A stretch of 64,000 bases of DNA from Poa pratensis. Its lineage: Eukaryota; Streptophyta; Magnoliopsida; Poales; Poaceae. Made by a program: the position numbers and the translations under genes. A model generated the notes under the pieces. That model saw only the letters and a program-made list of their open reading frames with translations, had not been told where the DNA came from and did not search any database. The stretch lies in assembly GCA_947311845.1 (NCBI GenBank), contig CAMZMU010000111.1, forward strand, positions 18,432,737 through 18,496,736, in the 5' to 3' direction. This document shows, piece by piece, positions 55,327 to 64,000 of the stretch (positions within the stretch are counted from its first letter, which is position 1; every line of letters begins with the position of its first letter).

Positions 55327-56080
55327 TTTCTTGTCAACGTGAAATGATACCCCTATCCATTATATTAATTGCTTCCTCAACTCAAGAAAATCAATAAGGA
55401 AGTAGGAAACTTTCCATCGTGACAGAGCCTTTTGGCAACTTAGTGTTGTACTTCCTATGTCCCACGTTTCGGTAGGCTACGAAAAATATTCCGTTGCGAC
55501 AACCTTTGGGGTCTACTGCAACCCAAGACATCGTTGCAATATCTCCCTTCCCTAGGAGATTTACAAAGCAGGTGCTGGGTTTTCCCCTTGGCTAAAGCTG
55601 TGGAGTCCCTTCTTTCTTCCATGATATTTCCAAGTCGCTATCTTTCACTTGGCATTTGCCCAGATGGGAATAATTATTGGGGAGAGACAAACAGTGGACG
55701 GTGCAGCACATGAGCGTGTAAAACTTGGATCTTATTTCGTGAGGAAAATGAGAGGGATGACGAACGCCAGATCGGTCACCGTCCACTGCTATCATACACA
55801 GATCCTTGAGCACTTTTTTTCTTTCTATCATAGCCATGAAAGTAGCACGATGTTGTCCGGTATAGGATCTATCGAATGATCGAGGGCCTCTGCTCGATCG
55901 GTGCCAATCATCGTTGATGCAAACTACAAAGTCAGAAAGCTCGACAGTAGCTGATCATGTGCTGAAGCGTCAAGCAACCCAGATCTCTCCGTGATCCGGT
56001 TGCTGTGCACCAACAGATGACCACCGAGGAGATGACCTCGAGCACGTGGGGGTCGGGTAGTAGGCTTTATCGATTGATCT
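55327..56080. other. Intergenic between Helitron and Pack-MULE
   Basis: No recognised gene. The short ORFs on either strand have no detectable family. Confidence 0.4.
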
Positions 56081-56089
56081 CGTGCAATG

Positions 56090-57743
56090 GAGAAAAAATG
56101 ACACAAAACCACCACATTTGGGAGTGAGTTCTAGCATAGCCACCACAATTCAGATTTTTGACACATAAATACCACTTCAGGGGCTGGTGTGGGACGCAGA
56201 GCACTGATTTTCGCCTGTTAACGTTTTAACCATGTTTCTGCCAGGTGGGACCCACTTGTCGGATATACGTGGCAAAAGAAAAAAATAGAAAAGAAAAGAA
56301 AATAGATGAAGTCAACGCCGCCGCCGTGCACAGCCGCCGTGCACAGCCTCCTCGCCGACGCCGCGCCAGCCTCCTCGCCGACGCCCGCCTCCATCCACGC
56401 CATTGCCGCGCTCGAGGACGCCGCCCGCGCCTCCATTTCCGTCCACCGGAACCGGAAGTGGACTTTCCCCAAATCTTCTATCCCACGCCAAGAACGCCGC
56501 CATGGAGTTGGTTCCGGAGCAGGCGTCGTGGCCCGACGACTTCCGCTGCCCCATCTCGCTCGAGGTCATGACGGACCCCGTCATCCTCCCCTCCGGCCAC
56601 ACCTTCGAGCGCCGCAGCATCCAGCGCTGGCTCGACGGCGGCCACCTCACCTGCCCCGTAACCAATCTGCCGCTCCCCCCTTCGCCGCCGCTCATCCCCA
56701 ACCACGCGGTGCGCCGCCTCATAGCGGCCGTTTCGCCGGCGGCCGTGTCCCCGGAGAAGCTTCGGGCAGGGGAGTGCCAAGGATGGGCGCCGCCGTCGTC
56801 TTCATTCGCAAAAAAAGTCCGGGGCGGCCGGGCGGAGGGAGGTGCTGGAGTCCGGCGCGGTGGCGGCGCTGCTGCAGCACGCGGCCGCCGGGGATGAGGC
56901 GGCGGCCAGGGCGCTCGTTTACCTCAGCCTTGATGGCGACGACGTGCGCGTTGGGCTCGTGGCGGACGGCGCCGTCGACGCGCTCTGCGCGGCGGTGTCA
57001 GGCGGCGGCGGCGGCGGCGCGGCCGCCGCCCACGCGGCCACGGCGCTCACCAGCCTAGCCACCGTGGGCGTCAACAAGTGCACCATCGGGGCTTACCCCT
57101 CTGCCATCCCGGCGCTGGCCAGGCTGCTCCGGCGCGGTGGCGCGCGGGAGCGCCGCGAGGCCGCGACAACCCTCTACGAGCTCTGCAAGCTACCAGAGAA
57201 CCGTCGTCGCACGGTGCGCGCCGGCGCGGCACCCGCTCTCGTCGAGCTCGCAGCCGCCGGCTCTGCCCGCGCCGTCGAGGGGCTCGGCCTCCTCGCCAAG
57301 AACCGCGAGGGCCGCCACGACCTCTCCAGAATCCCAGGCATCGTGTCCGTGCTCTGCAGCGTCGCCGGCAGCGGCAACGCCCGAGCAATCGACCAGGCCC
57401 GAGCAATCGGCCATGGCGCGGGCGAGTTCGGCAAGTGCGGGCGCGGGCGGCGTCCTCGAGCGCGGCAATGGCGTGGATGGAGGCGGGCGTCGGCGAGGAG
57501 GCTGTGCACGGCGGCGGCGTTGACTTCATCTATTTTCTTTTCTTTTCTATTTTTTTCTTTTGCCACGTATATTCGACAAGTGGGTCCCACCTGACAGAAA
57601 CATGGTTAAAACGTTAACAGGCGAAAATCAGTGCTCTGCGACCCACACCAGCCCCTGAAGTGGTATTTATGTGTCAAAAATCTGAATTATGGTGGCTATG
57701 CTAGAACTCACCCCCAAATGTGATGGTTTTGTGTCATTTTCTC
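56090..57743. mobile_element. Pack-MULE (Mutator-like) carrying a U-box gene
   Basis: Terminal inverted repeats of about 310-345 bp (56090-56433 and 57435-57743) start GAGAAAA...TGACACAAAACC and are roughly 95% identical by eye. The flanks are CGTGCAATG on both sides (56081-56089 and 57744-57752), the 9-bp duplication of Mutator elements. Between the arms lies host-like U-box/ARM coding sequence and no transposase, which defines a Pack-MULE. The left arm carries an extra 35 or so bases from local duplication of GCCTCCTCGCCGACGC. Total length 1,654 bp. Confidence 0.92.
56502..57420 (+). pseudogene. Captured PUB8-like U-box/ARM-repeat E3 ligase fragment
   Basis: ATG 56502 has an excellent context (GCCGCCATGG). 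The U-box is residues about 10-70 (FRCPISLEVMTDPVILPSG, RRSIQRWLDGGHLTCPVT, LIPNHAVRRLI), most like plant PUB8-type proteins. After a frameshift or deletion near 56835 the ARM-like part continues in another frame: LESGAVAALLQHAAAGDEA, REAATTLYELCKLPENRR, LVELAAAGSARAVEGLGLLA, SRIPGIVSVL. The normal C-terminus is replaced after about 57395 by the right terminal repeat. U-box proteins recruit ubiquitin-loaded E2 enzymes and select substrates through ARM repeats. As written, the capture is truncated and probably not a functional ligase. Confidence 0.88.
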
Positions 57744-57752
57744 CGTGCAATG

Positions 57753-58499
57753 ATACCCACGTTCGAGTCAGGACAAAACCAAGCAACATGGTGATCCCAG
57801 ATAGATCGGAACAGAAAACTAACGAGGCATGAAGCAACGCGTCGCCGCCAGCGCGCACACTACGGCACGCGGTCGTCGCCGGGTGGCGGTGTGCGGTTCG
57901 GCGGCGACGGCGATGCCACGCGAGCCGCGAAGTGTGGAGATGAAGAGATCGAGATCGGAATGTAAACCTTCGGTGAATGTGATGTGATGCGCGACGCGGC
58001 GCGCGCCGGCCAGCCACCGTGTGCCGACGTGCACCGATCCGTGCAGTCTTTTTCAGCTTTTCGTCTTGCGATCTCCCGCTAGTCCTTTCATCTTCACCGG
58101 TCACGGTGGCGTTGCTCTCCAACAGTGTCGCGATATGCTCGTATGGCATACTGACAAAGGGCGCCGGGGCTATGCCTACAGACGTTCCTTTCGATTTTAC
58201 TGACAGAAAGAAAAAGGAGCAGAAGAAGAAACGTTTCTTTCGTGTAATTTGCACCGAACTGTATCTCTGAGCCTGGATATTTCGCATTTCAGCGAAAGGG
58301 AAGGGAGCTTGGACAGCTGAACTTCATTTGGCAGTTCTCAAAATCAGTTTAGAGACAGTTTTTTTGGGCCGGGCGAGATTACCTTTATTATTAAAGGTGA
58401 TTCCATGGTGAACTGTGTGGTGTCATCCACCAAATTATATGACAAATGCCACTTCACTTTCAATCTCAAAAAAAAAAAAAATGAATTGGGGAGTGGTGT
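57753..58499. other. Intergenic after the Pack-MULE
   Basis: No gene recognised. The 57.8-58.2 kb ORFs are compositional. Confidence 0.4.
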
Positions 58500-58690
58500 T
58501 TTGGCTCCCGGGTGCATATGCACCCTTTATTTAAAATACATTTTGCAAATATTTTGAAATGTCAAAAAAATTGGAAAAAAATGTTCGCACATAGATCTTA
58601 ACATGTTATGTGTTCACAAAGTCGTTTCACGAAAAGTGCCGTGAAAAGCTTTATTTTAGCATCAAATTTTGTCTTTTTTATACAAATGAG
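58500..58690. mobile_element. Half-copy of the foldback MITE family seen at 22500
   Basis: TTTTGGCTCCCGGGTGCATATGCACC followed by an AT-rich arm matches one arm of the 22500-22876 element. The second arm is missing; sequence changes character near 58690. Confidence 0.6.
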
Positions 58691-59129
58691 GAGATAACAC
58701 CATGGGCGCCAGCCATCAATACTTCACTATATCGGGTGAGGTTACAAACGCCGTGGGTTTACAATGTATGGCTTATTCCAAACGGTGGCTTACAAGATGT
58801 ATTTATAGTGGGCAAACCCTAAGTCGGCTGTAGTCCGACTCGGACACGATCAGTACCGTACCGCGGGGCGGCAGCCCCCGCACCCCTCCAGCGACGGGCC
58901 TCCACTTCGCTCCGAAGTTAGTTGCTCACTTTATATCTTCATATAAATTCGGATCACCATAAAACAACACTCGTCGCATCTTCCAGCGAGTTGTCCGATC
59001 ACGGAGATCTCCTCTGTTTTTTCATACGACTCCGGCTCGCATGGTTTATGCATGTCCGACACTGGCAACACCGGCGCGTGGCTTCGTCCCGACGATGAAA
59101 AAGCATAGGCATAACCTATGTCACCCGGT
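58691..59129. other. Unassigned, LTR-like sequence
   Basis: Contains TTATAGTGGGCAAACCC and a CG-rich block. The composition suggests degraded LTR sequence but no boundaries are visible. Confidence 0.3.
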
Positions 59130-59513
59130 AAAAAATTACAGTGCTGGAAACTCAGCCGGTATCGAAGGGAATCGAGGCCCTGTTCCAGAGAACTGCTTCG
59201 TCCCGAATTCGTCCTAGGGCGATATCAGCGGAGAGCTCCTCTTTTTGGAAGGTCCTTCTATTCCGTTCAAGCCAGATTTCCCAGGCAGCTAGTGGGATCA
59301 GGGATTGAATCCCTTTCCTCTTGTCAGGCGGTGCAGAGGCGCCAGGATTTTAGCCATTCAGCAACCGAAGTTGTGCCATGCCAAGATGCAGGGTTCAGAC
59401 ATTGAACAGAAGTTCAAGATGCAAGCGCCTCCCGCACTCCTCTCGACCATGGACACTCGGTGAAAAAATGCAGCGGTGTCTCTAGGTTGCGCATGCATTA
59501 AGGGCAAAAATAG
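59130..59513 (-). pseudogene. LINE C-terminal fragment (zf-RVT-like region)
   Basis: On the minus strand it encodes [20 protein letters not shown], then TSVAEWLKSW, then after a frameshift SLIPLAAWEIWLERNRRTF and LGRIRDEAVLWNRA. This is the standard ending of plant LINE ORF2 proteins: a zinc-finger-like Cys/His part followed by WxIWxERNxRxF. The endonuclease and RT domains are absent. Confidence 0.8.
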
Positions 59514-59724
59514 TCAAAAGGAAAAAAGAAGTCCCACAAGAAGATATGGATATAGATATAGATGGTATTGCTTGTCGAAAAAGAAAGAAAAAGCACGACG
59601 GGGACATGGAGGTGAACCTGCCGACTGCTGCTTTGCTACAAGTCCCTTATCCTTGACAGAAACGAACGAACGGTACCGTACGCAGACAGCACGAGAGGAA
59701 GCATCAAACCTCTCAGGCAGGACC

Positions 59725-62104
59725 ATGGCTTCGCCATTGCTCTATCTGTGCCTCGTCTGCCTCACCGTGCTAGCCTGCAGCGCCACCACCGCTGTCTCTC
59801 ACTCTCAGTGCCTTGACAACCCGCCTGACCTGACGGCCGGCGGTGGCGAAGCTGGTGTGGTCATCAACGACCTCGCCGGCTTCAAGGCCTACTTCACCGG
59901 TGATGTCCACTCCCACAGGGCCATCGTCCTTGCCTCCGACGTCTGGGGTTAGTTCATTTTAGGTAAACTGTTTATCGAACGTGCAAGCGCCTAGGATAAT
60001 AAGTTAATAACTTAGTTCGTCTGGTGCGTTTTTTAGGATTCGAAGCACCGTTATTTAGGTACGACCTTCTTGCCGCATTTCCTTTACCCAATCCTGGCTG
60101 CTCATTCTCGAAAAAAAAATCCTGGCTGCTCCTTATTTCCCTCGCGATGACTAGAAAATTTGTGCAGATCGATTAATTCATGAACAGCTCGTACATACAA
60201 GTACAAAATAATGAAGTGAATGAATTGGTATTATGTCGAACATTTTAAAAGTTTAATTTTTTAGGCAATTAGGCAGGTGTTCTGGCGATTCAGTTAAAAG
60301 GATAACTGTAAGCCGCGCGCCTGCAATTAGGCAGGTGTTTCTGTAAGGATAACGATTCAATTAAAAAATTAATGACTGTAATATTTTGTTAGCCGCCTGT
60401 ATTTGTCTGCTAGAGAAGTATACCAGTTGAGCAAAATCAAACAATTCGTGGAGATCATCAACGCAAATTAAGCATCGCTGATTCGCTGTTATGCTGTGCT
60501 ACCATGTGAAATTTAGCTACCCGGCACATTTAGAAACCTTAGGCTCCAGTTTAAAATTGCCAGTTCATCAACCCGAGAAGATAAGAATTATCTGTCTTCA
60601 TCCCTACGTACTGTTCAGTGTAACATGAGTTTCTATCTGTTTTCATTTTTCTTTTGTAAAGCAAGGCAAGAGCAGAAGAGCTATATATGCGCTGCCAATG
60701 ATTTTTCTTACTGCAAGAAAAAGAAGCCACGGACCTATATGATTATTCTTCAAATCAAACTTAATAAAGGCTTATGGTTTTTCATGTGTTCATGGAAATG
60801 AAGGAAAATTGCGGATAAAGTTGGTGAAGCTTGCTACTACGTTCTGGTGCCCGATTTCTTCAACGGACAACCTTTCACGCAAGGCGTGAACTTTTCAGAG
60901 TGGCTCCCGGCTCGCTCTCCTGTAAATCGAATTTATTGCTACAGTTCTCCGAAATTCATTTTACTCTAATTTTCTACCCATACAATCGATCGTTGTTACA
61001 GGTAAAAGCTGCTCAAGATGCAAGACCCATATTCGAGGCTTTGAAAAGGAATGGAAAATCTGTTGTCGGAGTTGGGGCTATTGTTGGGGCGGTTAGTGAA
61101 ACCAACACAAGAGAAATATCATGTTCATACTGTTTTGACACGCTAGGAATACAAAATGTTGCAAAGGAGCACAAAATGTTGCAGAGGAGAATAATAGTTC
61201 CTTGAATAGGATTAGTTCGTACCCATTTTCTCAGGACATACTTTTTGGTTCATGCTCGCTTCCTGTACCGAATAACTAACAGGGAAATTAGCGTGGAGGT
61301 GGGGAAAACGAACGAGGTAGAAGCAATTGTCATCTCCCATCCTTATGCAGTCACCACTGGCGATATGAGAGGTGAGTTTTTTCCTAATCTTTTCAATCTC
61401 TTGCTGGTGAAGAAGTAGGCCTGTGTTCTGATTCTAAGTTCATTGCCACTCAAAGATCAAGTACCCCATTGAGATTCTTGGAGCTCAGAATGACATTGAT
61501 GCTACACCGCCAAAATTGGTCTATCAGTTTGTGCATACCTTGCGTCAAAGAAGTGGGGTGAGTTCCTGGTGATTCCGTTCTCCAGATAATTTGAATGCAA
61601 TAATTAAGTGGAAATGCATGCAGGATGGGTGTACTTGCCTTGTTACCCTATGCTATGCATGAAAGCCCATAACTCAGTTTGAAAAGACAGAAACATATGA
61701 TTCAATTATAGAATAACTAGAACTTAAAAATAAACACAGAGATAAAATTATCCGGTTATATAGTTTCATAGGTTTAACTGGTATCAAACATTTGGCTTGT
61801 TAACACTTGTACAACTAAGTTGTAGAAATGTAGCTGTAGATCAACCAGATAAGTGAGGCTCTAGGTTTCTTACAATTTAACATGAATATAATTTTTTTTG
61901 GTGACGAATTATAGGACGTCGCAAAAAGGAAAAACTGAGCCTTATAGACTTGGCTTGTTGCAGATTCCATTCTATGCGAAGATCTTTCCAGGAGTTGCGC
62001 ATGGCTTTGCTTCCAGATACAATGCTACCAACCCGTTCGAAGTCAAAACGGTTGAACAAGCGCTTGCATTGATGCTAGACTGGTTCAACAAATACTTGAA
62101 ATGA
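59725..62104 (+). pseudogene. Dienelactone hydrolase family gene, secreted type, with frameshifts
   Basis: This is an alpha/beta-hydrolase of the dienelactone hydrolase family; cereal members are often labelled endo-1,3;1,4-beta-glucanase, though the substrate is uncertain. Exons: 59725-59947 with a signal peptide ([17 protein letters not shown]); a 22-nt microexon 60037-60058 (FEAPLFR); 60804-60921 ([24 protein letters not shown]); 61002-61091 (VKAAQDARPIFEALKRNGKSVVGVG); 61283-61373 ([22 protein letters not shown]); 61456-61557 ([16 protein letters not shown]); 61964-62104 ([11 protein letters not shown], ending FNKYLK). The Asp and His of the triad are plausible in the last two exons. The nucleophile elbow (G-Y-C-W-G) near 61075 is out of frame by one G, a second shift is near 61293, and exon 6 joins out of phase. 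It is either a pseudogene or has sequence errors. Confidence 0.85.
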
Positions 62105-62438
62105 GAATACCTCATCATGCAAGTCATGCATTTTTTCTACTTCCAAATAAAATTTACTTGCGTCCATATCTATACTTACACCACCCGTCATGTAGATAAT
62201 GTGGTTATGGTCCGTGTGCTTGCGTTTGTAATAATCTCTTCGAATTGATACTCTGTTTTTTTTAAGGGGAGTATAACCCCAGCACTGCATCCATTGATAC
62301 ATATACTCTGCATATAGCCATCTTTAGTACTAAGTTCATCATTCAAGTTATTACAACTCAAGATCACATAAACTCTCCGACTTCTCCTACATTGGTAGTT
62401 TGGCCGCTATGGTACATTCCGGGTTCTAGGTGAACCTC
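62105..62438. other. 3' flank of the dienelactone hydrolase gene
   Basis: AT-rich, with an AATAAA at about 62147 that could serve as the polyadenylation signal. Confidence 0.5.
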
Positions 62439-62753
62439 CTACAGTATGGCGCCATTTGGTCTAATGTGAGAGCGCAGTGTTTCCTCTTCAGAAACACAAA
62501 AGGATGTATTTGGGTCGGTTCCCGAGAACTCAACCTCATGTTGGTGTTGTAATGCACTTTCTACCCCTGCATCTTTCCCTTCAGTAATATCTCTACAAGG
62601 CTTTGTCATATGGTTGAACATATTACTATGTGCAAAAACAGCTTGGTTGCTCTTTTTTTTGTTGCTCTGACGTTGATTTTGACGCCATTCTGCTTGGTTT
62701 CCATATGGTCTGCACGAGCTTCCCACTCGAGTGAGAATTAAGTTAGATGTCAC
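62439..62753 (-). CDS. Unidentified ORF, possible 3' exon of a minus-strand gene
   Basis: A 104-codon open frame ending in a stop at 62439. It is hydrophilic, with a basic QNQRQSNKKKSNQ stretch and an acidic end (VSEEETLRSHIRPNGAIL). The base composition looks coding. Its upstream side is reached 57 bases later by the LTR at 62811, so any further 5' exons are beyond that element. The family was not recognised, and it may be a chance ORF. Confidence 0.3.
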   Translation of the reverse strand: MTSNLILTRVGSSCRPYGNQAEWRQNQRQSNKKKSNQAVFAHSNMFNHMTKPCRDITEGKDAGVESALQHQHEVEFSGTDPNTSFCVSEEETLRSHIRPNGAIL

Positions 62754-62810
62754 TCAACTCTAATCTCATCAGATTTGCATCGTGATTCATGCGGTATGTC
62801 ATTTGTGTAA

Positions 62811-64000
62811 TGATACGTCTCAAACGTATCTATAATTTCTGATGTTCCATGTTGATATTATACCAATTGTTACATGTTTTATATACACTTCATAACATTT
62901 TTATGCATTTTCTGGGACTAACCTATTAACAAGATTCCACAGTGCCAGTTCCTGTTTTCTGCTGTTTTTGTATTCCAGAAAAGCTAGTCTGAAAATATTC
63001 TCGGAATTGGACGAAACTTGGACAGAACCTCCTATTTTTCCAACACGAACACGGGGTCCAGAGCAGACACGGAGGAGAGCCACGAGGCACCCACACCATG
63101 GGGCCACGCGGGCCCCCCTGCCGCGCCGTGGGGTGGTGTGGGGCCCACGTGGGTCTCCAGCCGCCGCCCTTTCGCCTATTTATTCCTCCCGACGCGAAAA
63201 CTCTAAATACCCGAGCCATTATCCACGAAAAGTTCCAGAGACGCCGGCACCCTGCCGGAGAGGGAATCATCACCGGAGGGCTCTACATCACCATGCCTGC
63301 CTCCGGAGTGATGCGTGAGTAGTTCATCCTTGGACTACGGGTCCATGGCAGTAGCTAGATGGTTGTCTCTCCACTTTATGCTATCATGTTTAGATCTTGT
63401 GAGCTGCCTATCATGATCAAGATCATCTTATTGTAATGCTACATGTTGTGTTTGCTGGGATTCGATGAATATTGAATACTATGTCAAGTTGATTATCAAT
63501 CTATTTTATATGTTATTTATGATCTTGCATGCTTTCCGTTACTAGTAGATGCTTTGGCCAAGTAGATGCTTGTAACTCCAAGAGTGAGTATTTATGCTAG
63601 ATAGTGGGTTCATGCCTCCGGTAATCTGGGAGAGTGACAATAACTTCTAAGATTGTGGATGTGCTGTTGCCACTAGGGATAAAATAACCGATGCTTAGCT
63701 TAAGGGTGCGCCGTTAGGTCTAATGCATTTGTTTACATTACGCACATTACTTAATGCAATTATCCGTTGCTTACAAATTAATACCAACGGGGAACTCGGT
63801 ATGACAACCTGACGGTGGATTATTAGTCATAGACGCTGTTGGATAACGGTCTATGTATTTTGTCGTAATGCCCACATGAATATCATAGTAATCATCATGT
63901 CATATATATGCATTGTTATGCGCTCAATATTTTGTCAATTGCCCAGCTGTAATTTGTTCACCCAGCATGTTAGTTATCTTTTATGAAGAGACATCACTAG
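62811..64000 (+). mobile_element. LTR (5' part) of a second copy of the left-edge family
   Basis: Starts TGATACGTCTCAAACGTATC and runs to the window edge, colinear with 1-1100 (the window-start base aligns near 62937). TGTAA (62806-62810) is the likely left target duplication. Plus orientation, same subfamily as 1-1456. It continues past the window, so solo or full-length status is unknown. Confidence 0.88.

Noticed and set aside
1..64000. tRNA genes, CRISPR arrays, bacterial-type operons or riboswitches
   Set aside because: No cloverleaf with conserved TTCRANNC and intact acceptor stem was spotted by eye, and no regularly spaced identical repeats with unique spacers exist. The context is a plant nuclear chromosome.

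Overview
This window is nuclear DNA of a large-genome grass, most likely a Triticeae species (wheat, Aegilops or barley group). The evidence is a few intron-containing or single-exon plant genes separated by nested LTR retrotransposons, Stowaway, hAT and PIF/Harbinger elements, Helitrons, a Pack-MULE and LINE debris. The long LTR family that starts TGATACGTCT is one I associate with Triticeae. There is nothing prokaryotic: no operons, CRISPR arrays or rRNA operons.

Layout. 1-7168 is a three-deep nest: a copia element (minus) interrupted by a gypsy element (minus), itself interrupted by a long-LTR element (plus). 7169-10008 has no recognisable gene. 10009-15248 is a complete copia element with only 97-bp LTRs and a GTGTG target duplication. 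15249-20200 holds a small unidentified spliced gene (minus) with a solo LTR in its predicted last exon, plus MITEs. 20310-21545 is an intact ATL-type RING-H2 ubiquitin-ligase gene. 22500-26125 holds a foldback MITE, a gypsy RT scrap and a PIF/Harbinger element with its transposase. 27093-28151 is a poly(A) retroposon with 12-bp target duplications. 28257-31154 is a second PIF/Harbinger-type element whose own ORF is split by a solo LTR. 31797-32087 is a Cassandra-type solo LTR carrying 5S-rRNA-like sequence. 33.3-37.5 kb is a decayed repeat-rich region. 38285-39943 is an intact PPR gene, apparently with spliced 3' UTR exons. 47433-49834 is an AFB4/5-like auxin-receptor F-box gene with small frameshifts. 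51663-55326 is a non-autonomous Helitron. 56090-57743 is a Pack-MULE carrying a PUB8-like U-box/ARM gene fragment. 59130-59513 is a LINE remnant. 59725-62104 is a dienelactone-hydrolase-family gene with frameshifts. From 62811 a second copy of the left-edge LTR family begins.

The host genes (RING E3, PPR, AFB F-box, dienelactone hydrolase) are functionally unrelated neighbours, as is usual on a plant chromosome. A recurring pattern is that many frameshifts, in host genes and in the young-looking copia alike, fit loss of one base from a homopolymer or one unit from a dinucleotide repeat. Several 'pseudogene' calls may therefore be sequence-quality artefacts. By contrast, the premature stops in the gypsy pol and the PIF transposase, and the insertions into ORFs, look real.
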